Assembly: GCA_052103955.1 (NCBI GenBank)
Contig: JBQELO010000006.1
Span: 62,001-126,000 of the forward strand
Length of the DNA stretch: 64,000 bases
Reading direction: 5' to 3'
Source of the DNA: Paenalcaligenes sp052103955
GTDB lineage: Bacteria; Pseudomonadota; Gammaproteobacteria; Burkholderiales; Burkholderiaceae_B
Part shown: piece by piece, positions 52,732-62,000 of the stretch
Layout: every line of letters starts with the position of its first letter
Position numbering within the stretch: position 1 is the first letter of the stretch
Made by a program: the position numbers and the translations under genes
Notes under the pieces: generated by a model
What the model was told of the DNA's origin: nothing
Database searches by the model: none
The model's input: the letters and a program-made list of their open reading frames with translations, nothing else

Positions 52732-52848
52732 TCAACATGAAGAAAAGATTCGCAAAAGTGGAATCCATGTTGAGCAGTTTGCGCCTTCCCGCATGAACCT
52801 ATTCTGAAGCGCTTGTTCATGTTCTGTTCATGTTACAAACGGTATAAA
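52732..52848. promoter_or_regulatory. Candidate response-regulator operator array between divergent PepSY genes
   Basis: GTTCATG occurs as direct repeats at 52815-52821 and 52826-52832 (11-bp phase, as OmpR/PmrA-type regulators need), and inverted at 52792-52798. TCAACATG (52732-52739) and CATGTTGA (52766-52773) form an 8-bp inverted repeat. A -10 TATAAA is at 52843-52848, with no good -35, as in activated promoters. Confidence 0.55.
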
Positions 52849-52886
52849 AGAGGCTCTAGTCACACCTTGCGTTGGCAGAGGTCATT

Positions 52887-53213
52887 ATGTGGAAACTCAC
52901 AGTAAACAAAAAAATAGCGGTACTTTTTTTGGCCGGAGGTCTAGGCTTGACGATGGCAGCAGGGCCAGCCGACGCAAGCCGATCCGATCATGAGCAAGCA
53001 CGTCGCGCTGTAGAAGCCGGTGAAATTATGCCGCTACGTAGCCTGCTCGATGCGATTGAAACCGACTACCCCGGTCAGGTGGTAGAGGTTGAGCTTGAGC
53101 ATGAAGACGGTTTGTTGGTGTATGAAATCAAAGTGCTGCAAGCATCAGGGCAACGGCTCAAACTGATCTTGGATGCTCGCACGGGCGAAGTGCTTAGGGT
53201 TAAAAGCAAGTAA
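52887..53213 (+). CDS. PepSY-domain protein in the regulator operon
   Basis: A precursor of about 108 residues with a signal peptide (AVLFLAGGLGLTMAAGPADA) and a PepSY domain (LRSLLDAIETDYPGQVVEVE; LKLILDARTGEVLRV). AGAGG precedes ATG 52887; an earlier TTG at 52872 is less likely. Probably periplasmic, an accessory to the sensor kinase two genes on. Confidence 0.88.
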   Translation: MWKLTVNKKIAVLFLAGGLGLTMAAGPADASRSDHEQARRAVEAGEIMPLRSLLDAIETDYPGQVVEVELEHEDGLLVYEIKVLQASGQRLKLILDARTGEVLRVKSK

Positions 53214-53234
53214 TCCATACCAGCAGAGGGGCAA

Positions 53235-53903
53235 ATGCGTATTCTGGTCGTAGAAGATGAGCCTACCTTGCAAGCGCAGCTAATCGCCGCGTTGCAAGCC
53301 GCAGGCCATGTGGTAGATAGTGCCGCAGATGGCGAGCAAGGGCATTACCTAGGTAGCGTAGAACATTTTGATGCCGTGGTACTGGACTTAGGCTTGCCCG
53401 TTATGGATGGCATTAGTGTGCTGAAACGCTGGCGGGCCGAAGGGCTAACCATGCCAGTATTGATACTGACGGCTAGAGATCACTGGTATGAAAAAGTGGC
53501 CGGTATTGATGCGGGTGCGGATGATTACTTAACCAAACCGTTTCACATGGAAGAGTTATTAGCCCGGTTGCGTGCATTAAACCGGCGCGCTGGTGCGCAT
53601 GCGAGTGCGCAATGGCAGTGTGGGCCTGTGGTGATGGATACCGTCAGTGGTCGTGTGTTGGTGCATGAACAGCCTTTAAGCTTAACCAGTCACGAATATA
53701 AAGTGTTAGAAGTGCTGATGCGACAACCCGGTGAAGTGGTGTCGCGCACGGCCTTGATTGATGCTATTTATGCGCAAGATGGCGACAGAGACTCCAACAC
53801 TATTGATGTGTTTATTGCCCGTTTGCGACGCAAGCTGCCTGACGGTTTCATAGAGACGGTGCGTGGTATGGGCTACCGATTGGCGATTAGCGATGACCAC
53901 TAA
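53235..53903 (+). CDS. OmpR-family response regulator
   Basis: A 222-residue protein: receiver domain with phospho-acceptor Asp in VVLDLGLPVMDG and Lys in YLTKPF, then a winged-helix DNA-binding domain (SNTIDVFIARLRRKL). It resembles the QseB/PmrA group. It overlaps the kinase start by 11 nt. The 11-bp-phased repeats upstream of the operon are a likely binding site. Confidence 0.95.
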   Translation: MRILVVEDEPTLQAQLIAALQAAGHVVDSAADGEQGHYLGSVEHFDAVVLDLGLPVMDGISVLKRWRAEGLTMPVLILTARDHWYEKVAGIDAGADDYLTKPFHMEELLARLRALNRRAGAHASAQWQCGPVVMDTVSGRVLVHEQPLSLTSHEYKVLEVLMRQPGEVVSRTALIDAIYAQDGDRDSNTIDVFIARLRRKLPDGFIETVRGMGYRLAISDDH

Positions 53904-55296
53904 CGCATCACAATCCCTTAAACCCAAGCGAGTGCAATCGTTGCGGTTTCGCATGTTGGTGGGGAGCTTGATTTGGATTGTGGTGTCGGTTGTTGTGGCA
54001 GGTTGGGCGTTGCAGCAACTGTTTGCGCAACATGCTTCGCAGCAGTTTCGCAATGAATTAAATTTGCACTTAAACCAGTTAACAGGGGCATTCTCACTCG
54101 AGGATGAAGCGCCAGCGTTGGTGGTGCCTTTAAGTGATCCGCGTTTAGAGCAGCCCTTATCCGGTTTGTATTGGCAGGTAGATAGCCTAGATGCGGCAGG
54201 CGCTATTCAACAAGCTGGTGTTTTGCGATCACGTTCGTTATGGGATCAAGTGTTGCCCGCAGGCCCCGAGCTTGAAGACGGTAAACGCGACATGCAATAC
54301 ACCTATGATTCCCCCACCTTAGAAACCTTAGAGGTATTGTCGCGTCGTATTACCTTAAGCGATGAAGATGAGGCGCATCAATATTGGCGGTTAATGGTGG
54401 CGGCGGATCAAGCTAACTTGAACGAGCCCTTGGCCCATTTCACCACCATGTTGAGTGTGGCCTTGGGGGCATTGGCCTTGGGTATGGGGGCAGCATCCGT
54501 AGCGTTAATCGCAGGTGGGTTGCGCCCATTGGCAAGGTTGCGTCAGAAATTGGCCCTCGTGCGTAAAGGCACAGCCTCGCAATTAGAAGGTGAGTTTCCC
54601 AGCGAAGTGCAGCCCTTAGTGGATGAGTTCAATGCTGTGCTCACCACCAACACTGACATCGTGCAGCGCGCTCGTACGCAAGCCGGTAATTTGGCACACG
54701 CCATTAAAACCCCGTTAAGTATTTTAGAAAATGCGGCCTATAACGACTCGGGTTCTCTGGGAACCTTGGTCAGTGAGCAAGTGTCTATTGCACGTAGGCA
54801 GATCGACTACCATTTGGCGCGTGCCAGAGCAGCGGCGGCCATGCAGGCTAGCGGGTTATTTACTCCCGTAGAGCCGGCAGTATCAGCCCTAGTGCGCACC
54901 ATGCAGCGTTTGTATATGGGACGCCAGTTAACGATTCAGGCGCATGTTAACCCGGTAGATTTATCGTTCAAAGGCGAAGAGCAAGACCTGCATGAAATGT
55001 TGGGCAACCTGCTGGATAACGGCTGTAAATGGGCTCGCTCTCAGGTGCAAGTTAGTGTGCACGCTGATGGGCAGTGGGTAGTTTTCTTGGTAGAGGATGA
55101 TGGCCCTGGGTTATCTGCGGAAGAAAGTGTGGCAGCCTTTAAGCGCGGTGTGCGCTTAGATAATCACACCCCCGGATCAGGCTTAGGTTTGCATATCGTG
55201 GCGGAAATGGCTGAGTTGTACCAAGGCAGCATACAGGCCGAGCGCTCTAGCATGGGTGGCTTGAAGATGGCGCTACGCTTGCCGGGTGTGGTGTAA
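53893..55296 (+). CDS. Membrane sensor histidine kinase
   Basis: A 467-residue kinase with two membrane helices (~20-40 and ~190-215) around a periplasmic sensor domain, HisKA H-box LAHAIKTPLSILENA, and the HATPase (NLLDNGCKWA; VEDDGPGL; GSGLGLHIVAEMA). The PhoQ/PmrB-like layout, with PepSY proteins beside it, suggests a signal such as cations, antimicrobial peptides or envelope stress, but this is inference. It starts inside the regulator's last codons. Confidence 0.94.
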   Translation: MTTNASQSLKPKRVQSLRFRMLVGSLIWIVVSVVVAGWALQQLFAQHASQQFRNELNLHLNQLTGAFSLEDEAPALVVPLSDPRLEQPLSGLYWQVDSLDAAGAIQQAGVLRSRSLWDQVLPAGPELEDGKRDMQYTYDSPTLETLEVLSRRITLSDEDEAHQYWRLMVAADQANLNEPLAHFTTMLSVALGALALGMGAASVALIAGGLRPLARLRQKLALVRKGTASQLEGEFPSEVQPLVDEFNAVLTTNTDIVQRARTQAGNLAHAIKTPLSILENAAYNDSGSLGTLVSEQVSIARRQIDYHLARARAAAAMQASGLFTPVEPAVSALVRTMQRLYMGRQLTIQAHVNPVDLSFKGEEQDLHEMLGNLLDNGCKWARSQVQVSVHADGQWVVFLVEDDGPGLSAEESVAAFKRGVRLDNHTPGSGLGLHIVAEMAELYQGSIQAERSSMGGLKMALRLPGVV

Positions 55297-55372
55297 TAGC
55301 GGGATGAGTGGGCGTGTGTGCATAGTGCCGTATGGCCCATACCATGTAAATTGCTAAGGCAAAGGTATAAAG

Positions 55373-55705
55373 ATGGCAAAACAACGCAGCAGACGCTTGA
55401 GAAAAAAACTGTACACCGGTGAGTTCGTCGTACTGGGATTTGAATTCTCTTGCACGCTGGCAATGGAAAACGAAGCTGAAATCGATGCACTGGTGGAATC
55501 TTTCACTGCTTTCATCGAAGCCCGTAACTTGTTGTTGGGTGGCGGTGTAAACAGCACATCCTTCGGTGGTTTTGTAGTGGCTGCTGGCCGTTACGACTCC
55601 CCAAGCGAAGACGATCGTGCAGCGGTTCAGAAATGGCTAAGCGAGCAAGCTAAATGCTCCGACGTAGTAGTAGGCGAATTGGCTGACATCAACCAAAGCG
55701 AATAA
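55373..55705 (+). CDS. yggL: YggL-family ribosome-associated protein
   Basis: A 110-residue protein that starts MAKQRSRRLRKKLYTGEF, the hallmark of YggL (DUF469), a 50S ribosomal subunit-binding protein in E. coli. The acidic C-terminal half is complete. A terminator follows at once. Confidence 0.9.
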   Translation: MAKQRSRRLRKKLYTGEFVVLGFEFSCTLAMENEAEIDALVESFTAFIEARNLLLGGGVNSTSFGGFVVAAGRYDSPSEDDRAAVQKWLSEQAKCSDVVVGELADINQSE

Positions 55706-55739
55706 TGGCTTAGGTAGTGTCGCTATAGCAGCGTCAAAC

Positions 55740-55771
55740 AAAAAAGGTCAGGAAAATTCCTGACCTTTTTT
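55740..55771 (+). terminator. Terminator after yggL
   Basis: AAAAAAGGTCAGGA and TCCTGACCTTTTTT form a 14-bp stem around an AAAT loop. Confidence 0.9.
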
Positions 55772-55815
55772 ATTGGGTGAGGCAACCACATACCTAGAGA
55801 GTATGTGGCATCGTA

Positions 55816-57333
55816 TTATGCCGAGCCCAATTTACCTTGCACCGCGCCTTTGTTGACCAGTGCTTTGGCCACGTACTCTTGCAAAGACTCTTCAGTAGAA
55901 TCGCCGTAACGGTTCAGCAAGTCATCGTAGCTGCGAATAGACGCTTTGAAATCACCCATTTCATCCAGTGTGATACCGGTATTCATCAGGGATCGTGCCA
56001 CAAACTCTTGCAGTTCTGGTGCTGAGCTAGAACCAAAACGCTTCAGAATGTCGGCATAAATGACCAATTCGTTTTTGTGATCGCCTTGTTGGTCCAGCAC
56101 CATCGCTTTATTGATCAGCGCTTTACCTACGCGTTCTTGGCAGAATACGGAGTCAGAGGAACTAAAACGACGTACTACTTCATCATAGGTAGCCACTTCG
56201 TTTTTGTGGTCGCCCAGTTTGTCGTAGGCCATGGCTTTGTTCAGCAAGGCACTTGCCAGACGCTCTTGAATACTTTCTTCAGTCGCGTTGCTAAAGCGTT
56301 TCAGGAACTCATCGTAGGTAGCAATAGCTGCGTGGAAGTCATCCATTTGGCTTTGTGTAATACCTTTGTTTACCAGCGCTTTAGCCACGCGTTCTTGCAT
56401 GGTCTGGTCGTTGGAGTCACTGAAGCGGCGAACCACTTCGTCGTACACTTCCATTTCTTTGTCGTGCTCACCTAAATGATCCAAAGCAACGGCTTTGTTC
56501 ATGAGCGTTTTACCGACTTGGTCTTGCAAGACTTCGGAGGTAGACGAGCCGTAACGGCGCAAGATGTCGTCAAAGCACACGAGGGCTTGTTGATGATCAT
56601 CCAGTTGGCCAAAGGTAATGCCTTTGTTGACCAAACCTTTAGCAACTTGCTCTTGCAGGATTTCGTCATCAGAGTGGCCGTACAGGTTAGCCAACTCGTC
56701 GTAAATGGCCATTTCACCTTGAGGGTCATCCAATTGACCCAGTGTGATGCCCTTATTCATCAGCGCTCTGGCTACCCAGTGTTGCAGCGTAACTTCGCTG
56801 GAGTCGCGGTAGCGTCGTAGCAATTCGTCGTAGGTAGCCATCTCGGAAGTGGAGTCTTCCAACTGGCCTTGGGTAATTGCTTTATTCAACAGGGATCGAG
56901 CGACCAAGCCTTGCAGTACTACGTCGGTAGCGTCGCCAAAGCGGCTAACCATTTCGTCGTAGCTGGCCATTTCAGCCTGTGGATCACCCATTTCATCTTG
57001 TACAGTAGCGCGGCTCAGAATGGTTCTAGCAACCATTTCTTGCAGCACAGGAATTTCTGAAGAGCCAAAGCGCTGAACGGAGTCTGCAAAGCATTGCAGA
57101 GCGCCTGCAGTGTCACCTCGGTCGCTTAGGGCGATACCTTTGTTTCGTAGAGCTTTAGCTACTTGTTCTTGAAACGCCACTTCATTGGAGTCACCGTAGC
57201 GATCGATAACGGCATCATAGCTAGCCATCTCGCCTTCAGCGTACTCAGCACGATCATGCTGCTCATGTTGTACGGATTCTTGATTTTGGGATGACCCCGT
57301 TAAACGCTGTATTAACTTAGAAAAAAAACTCAT
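55816..57333 (-). CDS. TPR-like protein of eleven 43-residue repeats
   Basis: A 505-residue cytoplasmic protein with a short non-repeat start (MSFFSKLIQRLTGSS), then eleven repeats of 43 residues covering nearly all the rest. Consensus: (E/A)-x2-Y-D-E-x2-R-R-F-x-D-S, then L-Q-E-x-V-A-(K/R)-A-L-x-N-K-G-I-T-x-x-Q-L-x-D. This is the TPR-like superhelix type that binds protein partners. There is no enzyme domain, signal peptide or membrane anchor. It probably expands and contracts by unequal recombination. Function unknown. Confidence 0.8.
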   Translation of the reverse strand: MSFFSKLIQRLTGSSQNQESVQHEQHDRAEYAEGEMASYDAVIDRYGDSNEVAFQEQVAKALRNKGIALSDRGDTAGALQCFADSVQRFGSSEIPVLQEMVARTILSRATVQDEMGDPQAEMASYDEMVSRFGDATDVVLQGLVARSLLNKAITQGQLEDSTSEMATYDELLRRYRDSSEVTLQHWVARALMNKGITLGQLDDPQGEMAIYDELANLYGHSDDEILQEQVAKGLVNKGITFGQLDDHQQALVCFDDILRRYGSSTSEVLQDQVGKTLMNKAVALDHLGEHDKEMEVYDEVVRRFSDSNDQTMQERVAKALVNKGITQSQMDDFHAAIATYDEFLKRFSNATEESIQERLASALLNKAMAYDKLGDHKNEVATYDEVVRRFSSSDSVFCQERVGKALINKAMVLDQQGDHKNELVIYADILKRFGSSSAPELQEFVARSLMNTGITLDEMGDFKASIRSYDDLLNRYGDSTEESLQEYVAKALVNKGAVQGKLGSA

Positions 57334-57770
57334 TAACCTCTCCTGTCATTCGCGCCAATTTTAGACCAGTTAGTAGTCTGAGCGTAGGCTGCGAAAACAT
57401 AAACTTGCCCATGTTTAGGTGGAGGGAGGTTAACAATGCCTAGCGTCTAAGAGGGTTAAAGAGTGTAAGGATGTCACCCTGTAACAACAAAGTAGATAGC
57501 CTAAGGAGAGAGGGTGCTGACGACGTACTAACTGCTTGCTTTTTTCTTCAGCAATACTGCTATATGCCTATTAGTTATGATCGAAATGGTTTTTTAAGGC
57601 GAGAGTTTGGAAGCCTATAGAGAATCGTGATGTTGCTAGCACGGCGTATGTGACTTTGCGTATTACTCGTATTTACCATGATGTTTCTTATGGACCTCGC
57701 TAGGTATGGTGGTCTTTATGCCCTTGATACTTCAACTAAAAATCTACTCAAGGGTTTTTAAGGAGAAAGC
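57334..57770. other. 437-bp gene-free stretch with a hairpin near its end
   Basis: No ORF is supported here. CCCTTGA (57721-57727) and TCAAGGG (57748-57754) form a stem with a 20-nt loop, followed by TTTTTA, just ahead of the ribosome site AAGGAG of the NCS1 gene. It could end transcription early or act as an attenuator for that transporter. Confidence 0.4.
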
Positions 57771-59225
57771 ATGGAACATCCAAATTTAGAATTAAAAAAC
57801 CCACATCCATCTTTGCATAATATAGATTTAGCCCCCTTGTCACGCGAGAAGAGAATCTGGGGGTGGTTTGAAATTTTCAACGTTTGGTCAAACGACATAC
57901 AAAGTTTGTTTGGTTATACCTTAGCGGCCACCTTGTTTATTTCGTATGGCCTAAATGGCTGGGTAGTGTTTGCGGGTATCTTGCTTGCCGGTTTTATTGT
58001 GATGCTATTGGTGAACCTAAGCGGCAAGCCCAGCGTGTTGTATGGGGTGCCGTACCCTGTGATTGCGCGTATTAGCATGGGGGTAAAAGGGGCTAACTTT
58101 CCCGCTTTGGTACGGGGCATTGTGGCGATTTTTTGGTACGGAGTACAAACCTACTTTGCATCAACGGCGTTGGCCTTGTTGCTAAACGCTGTGCTGGAAA
58201 GCCCCGGGGGCGCTACATTTTTAGGGCTGGATTGGGTGGGCTGGCTGTCGTATGTGTTGGTGTGCGTATTGCAGTTGGGTATCTTCTTAATGGGAATTAA
58301 GTGGATTACCCGTTTTTTGAACTGGGCTGGTCCATTGGTGTATGTGGTGATGATCGCTTTGCTGTGTGTGATTTGGTACCAAGCGGGGCCTGATTTGTTA
58401 GACGAGGTAGGCAATATTTTTGCTGGTACGGGTAGCTACGAAGGTGGTCCCATCATGGCATTTGGTGCTGTTGTGGGGACGATGGTGGCGTACTTCGCTG
58501 CTGTGGTCATTAACTATGGTGACTTTTCGCGCTTTGTAAAAGACGAACGTAGTATGCGTATTGGTAACTTTTTAGGTTTGCCTGTTAGTTTGGCCGTGTT
58601 CTCGTTTCTGGCCTTGTTTATTACCGCTGGTACGGTGGTGTTATTTGGTGAAACGCTGACTAACCCCACGGATATTGTGGCGCGGGTAGATAGCCTAACC
58701 TTAACCATTATTGCGGCCCTGACTTTCTTCGCAGCGACTGTCGGCATTAACTTAGTGGCAAACTTTATTCCCCCAGCCTTTGATTTGGCAAACTTAAAGC
58801 CAGAATGGATTAGTGCCAAGATGGGAGGCATGATTACGGCCTTTATTGCTTTCTTTATTGGAGCCTTGTGGTTGCCGTTGATTAGTGCCATTGGTATTAC
58901 CGGCTTTGTGGATACATTGGGGGCTTTGTTGGCACCGCTGTATGGCATCATGATTGTGGATTACTACTTAATTCGTAAGCAGCGGGTGATCGTGGCGGAT
59001 TTGTTCAGCATGAAGGAAACCGGTACGTACTATTTTAGTAATGGCTGGAACAAGCGTGCCATGTTTGCCTTTTTCTTGGCGGCCTTGTTCTCGGTGTCTA
59101 CCGTTTGGGTGCCTGCCTTGGCTAACTTGGCTGGCTATGGCTGGTTGATAGGGGCATGCCTAGGCGGGATGTTCCAGTACTTGGTGATGCGCACGCATAT
59201 CGTGCCCATGAAACTGCAAGCCTAG
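57771..59225 (+). CDS. NCS1-family nucleobase/allantoin-type cation symporter
   Basis: A 484-residue transporter with about 12 membrane helices. Family elements include WFEIFNVWSNDIQSLFGYTL near residue 30 and YGVPYPVIARISMG in the third helix. NCS1 members carry purines, pyrimidines, allantoin, hydantoin or vitamins. AAGGAG supports ATG 57771. No catabolic genes for nucleobases are next to it. Confidence 0.9.
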   Translation: MEHPNLELKNPHPSLHNIDLAPLSREKRIWGWFEIFNVWSNDIQSLFGYTLAATLFISYGLNGWVVFAGILLAGFIVMLLVNLSGKPSVLYGVPYPVIARISMGVKGANFPALVRGIVAIFWYGVQTYFASTALALLLNAVLESPGGATFLGLDWVGWLSYVLVCVLQLGIFLMGIKWITRFLNWAGPLVYVVMIALLCVIWYQAGPDLLDEVGNIFAGTGSYEGGPIMAFGAVVGTMVAYFAAVVINYGDFSRFVKDERSMRIGNFLGLPVSLAVFSFLALFITAGTVVLFGETLTNPTDIVARVDSLTLTIIAALTFFAATVGINLVANFIPPAFDLANLKPEWISAKMGGMITAFIAFFIGALWLPLISAIGITGFVDTLGALLAPLYGIMIVDYYLIRKQRVIVADLFSMKETGTYYFSNGWNKRAMFAFFLAALFSVSTVWVPALANLAGYGWLIGACLGGMFQYLVMRTHIVPMKLQA

Positions 59226-59249
59226 TGCATTGCAGTAGTAGTGCAGATA

Positions 59250-59284
59250 AACATAGCGCAGCCTTATGCTGCGCTATGTTTTTG
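59250..59284 (+). terminator. Terminator after the NCS1 transporter
   Basis: AACATAGCGCAGC pairs with GCTGCGCTATGTT around CTTAT, then a T-run. Confidence 0.9.
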
Positions 59285-59292
59285 GGGCAAGA

Positions 59293-60198
59293 TTATTCCT
59301 CGTCCATTTCCTCATAGCGTTTAGCAAGGTAATCCAGTAGCGCACGCACCGAAGGTAGTAGACCGCGCCGCGAAGGAAACAGCGCATGAATAATTTCCGG
59401 TTTGGGTTCCCACTCGGGTACCACGCGCAGCAATGAGCCATCCGTTAAATGTTCGCGCACCATCAGTAGCGGTAACTGCACTACACCCACGCCTGCTAAT
59501 GCCGAGTTACGCAAGGCAATCATGTCAGTAGTGACAAAGCGCGGGGTGTGATGCACGGTGGCGTGTGCCTGATCAGGGCCGTATAGCGTCCAGCTATGTT
59601 CGTTTTGCGGGCTGCCAAGGCTTAGGCTAGGCACACCGTTTAACTGGGCGGGAACAGCAGGAAACTCGTACTCTGCTAACAGCAGGGGGCTGGCCACCAA
59701 ACATTGCCGCCTGTTCGACAGTACACGCATCACTAAGTCACTGTCTTGCAGTGGTGGTGGGCGCACGCGGATAGCAATATCAATGGCCTCGCTGACTACA
59801 TCTACGCGTCGGTTTGTCGCGTCTAAGTAAATGCTAATGTGCGGACACTCTTTCATAAAATCCGCCAGCATCCCGCCTACGTGGGCATGTAGTAGGGCGA
59901 TAGGGCAGCTCATGCGTATCACGCCGCGTGGCTCGGCACGCGATGCTTCTATCACATCTTGTGCTGCTTCGGCCTCTACCAGCATGGCTTTGCAGTGCTC
60001 GTAATAGGTACGACCAATCTCGGTCACCGCAAAGCGGCGGGTTGAGCGCTGTAGCAAGCGCACCCCCAGTCTTTCTTCCAATATAGCGACTCGACGGCTG
60101 AGTTTGGATTTGGGAATACCCAAGGCACGGCCCGCTGGCGCAAAACCACCGTTATCCACCACCTGCACAAAGTAATACAGATCATTTAAATCTTGCAT
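59293..60198 (-). CDS. LysR-family transcriptional regulator
   Basis: A 301-residue LysR protein with the helix-turn-helix GGFAPAGRALGIPKSKLSRRV at the N-terminus and an effector domain after it. It is divergent from the pirin gene at 60308 and may regulate it and the YcaC-like gene beyond. Confidence 0.93.
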   Translation of the reverse strand: MQDLNDLYYFVQVVDNGGFAPAGRALGIPKSKLSRRVAILEERLGVRLLQRSTRRFAVTEIGRTYYEHCKAMLVEAEAAQDVIEASRAEPRGVIRMSCPIALLHAHVGGMLADFMKECPHISIYLDATNRRVDVVSEAIDIAIRVRPPPLQDSDLVMRVLSNRRQCLVASPLLLAEYEFPAVPAQLNGVPSLSLGSPQNEHSWTLYGPDQAHATVHHTPRFVTTDMIALRNSALAGVGVVQLPLLMVREHLTDGSLLRVVPEWEPKPEIIHALFPSRRGLLPSVRALLDYLAKRYEEMDEE

Positions 60199-60307
60199 GA
60201 GCGTTTATCGTTCTATAGATAGGACACTGAGCCTTATTTTAGGGGGCTACTCGACTGAATGGCACAAGAATAAGATAACTCTAACGATACCTCAACAGGA
60301 GAGTCAC

Positions 60308-61174
60308 ATGAAAAAAATTCTTGGCGTCTACAGCGCACCACGTCCTCACTGGGTGGGTGATGGCTTTCCAGTACGCTCAATGTTCTCGTACCAAACACAC
60401 GCCAAACAGCTAAGCCCATTTTTGCTGTTGGACTACGCAGGCCCCGCTGATTTCATCCCAACCCAGCAGCCACGTGGCGTAGGCCAACACCCTCACCGTG
60501 GTTTTGAAACTGTGACCATCGTCTACAAAGGCGAAGTGGCTCACATGGATTCTACCGGCCAAGGTGGTGTGATAGGTCCAGGCGATGTGCAGTGGATGAC
60601 AGCGGGCGCCGGTATTTTGCACGAAGAATTCCATTCCGATGCGTTCACTAAAAGCGGTGGTGCACTAGAAATGGTTCAGCTTTGGGTGAACTTGCCTGCC
60701 AAAGACAAAATGACACCGCCTAGCTATCAGGCCATTGTGGATAACACGATTCCACAGGTGCAGTTGCCCGATGGCGCTGGCGTAGCACGCATTATCGCGG
60801 GTGAGCTAGATGGCAAGTCAGGACCTGCTAAAACTTTTACGCCTATGAATGTATGGGACATGAGGTTAAAGCAAGGCAGCTACAGCAATGTGGAATTGCC
60901 TGATGGTTGGACTACTGCGCTAGTAGTGCTGCACGGCACCATTCAGGTTAATGGCCAAACCATTGCGCGTGAATCACAAATGGTGGTGTTGGACAGAGCA
61001 GGGCAAACCGTCTCTATTGAAGCTAACAACGACGCCATTGTGTTGCTGCTAAGTGGTGAACCTATTGATGAGCCAGTGGTGGGTTATGGCCCTTTTGTCA
61101 TGAACAGCTCGCAAGAAATTGAGCAAGCATTGCAAGACTTCAATAGCGGTAATTTTGGACAAATCCCTCATTAA
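60308..61174 (+). CDS. Pirin-family protein
   Basis: A 288-residue bicupin. Iron ligands: GVGQHPHRGFETVT and GAGILHEEF. Some pirins oxidise quercetin, others act as cofactors; the role here is unknown. CAGGAG precedes ATG 60308. The longer in-frame reading from 60197 would overlap the LysR start and is rejected. Confidence 0.92.
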   Translation: MKKILGVYSAPRPHWVGDGFPVRSMFSYQTHAKQLSPFLLLDYAGPADFIPTQQPRGVGQHPHRGFETVTIVYKGEVAHMDSTGQGGVIGPGDVQWMTAGAGILHEEFHSDAFTKSGGALEMVQLWVNLPAKDKMTPPSYQAIVDNTIPQVQLPDGAGVARIIAGELDGKSGPAKTFTPMNVWDMRLKQGSYSNVELPDGWTTALVVLHGTIQVNGQTIARESQMVVLDRAGQTVSIEANNDAIVLLLSGEPIDEPVVGYGPFVMNSSQEIEQALQDFNSGNFGQIPH

Positions 61175-61240
61175 TGATGCAACAACCACAGCACCCTTGA
61201 TCAGGGTGCTGTGTCTCCCCCCTGACTAAAGGAGCTACAC

Positions 61241-61918
61241 ATGAGCACACCCGCAAACTTCAACGGCCAAGCCCCAGTTATAGACGCAAACGACGCTGTT
61301 ATGCTGTTGATCGATCATCAAAGTGGTTTGTTTCAAACCGTGGGCGACATGCCTATGCCAGAACTGCGCCAACGCGCAGCGGCCTTGGCAAGCATTGCCA
61401 CCTTGGCGAAACTACCCGTGATTACTACAGCATCTGTACCACAAGGCCCTAATGGTCCATTGATTCCGGAAATTCACCAAAATGCACCGCACGCACAATA
61501 TGTAGCACGACGTGGTGAGATTAATGCTTGGGATAACCCAGAGTTCGTAGAGGCCGTGAAAGCCACAGGCCGTAAAACCCTGATCATCGCCGGTACCATT
61601 ACTAGCGTGTGCATGGCCTTCCCAGCCATCAGTGCAGTAGCAGCGGGCTATAAAGTATTTGTGGTGATTGATGCTTCGGGCACCTACAGCAAAATGGCCC
61701 AAGAAATTACCTTGGCCAGAATGGTGCAAGCGGGTGTAGTGCCCATGGATACTGCCGCTGTAGCGTCTGAACTGCAAAAAACCTGGAACCGTGAAGACGC
61801 GCAGCAATGGGCGCACGTCTACACGCAGATTTTTCCCGCCTACCAATTGCTCATTGAAAGCTATGTGAAGGCACAAGAGGTAGTCACGAACCAAGAGGTG
61901 CTGGATTCAGCACGCTAA
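61241..61918 (+). CDS. YcaC-like isochorismatase-fold hydrolase
   Basis: A 225-residue member of the YcaC branch. Asp in MLLIDHQSGLF and Cys in GTITSVCMAFPA are present; the Lys position reads as Arg (VARRGEINAW), as seen in YcaC relatives. Substrate unknown. AAAGGAG precedes ATG 61241. It is probably cotranscribed with the pirin, as often observed in proteobacteria. Confidence 0.92.
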   Translation: MSTPANFNGQAPVIDANDAVMLLIDHQSGLFQTVGDMPMPELRQRAAALASIATLAKLPVITTASVPQGPNGPLIPEIHQNAPHAQYVARRGEINAWDNPEFVEAVKATGRKTLIIAGTITSVCMAFPAISAVAAGYKVFVVIDASGTYSKMAQEITLARMVQAGVVPMDTAAVASELQKTWNREDAQQWAHVYTQIFPAYQLLIESYVKAQEVVTNQEVLDSAR

Positions 61919-61959
61919 ACGGTGGTCAACGTAGTGTAGAAGTAGTTGTTTTTCATGTT

Positions 61960-61994
61960 CACCTGATTGGGTTCGCTCAATCAGGTGTTTTTTT
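61960..61994 (+). terminator. Terminator after the YcaC-like gene
   Basis: CACCTGATTG and CAATCAGGTG form a 10-bp stem, followed by seven T. Confidence 0.92.
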
Positions 61995-62000
61995 GAGTGC

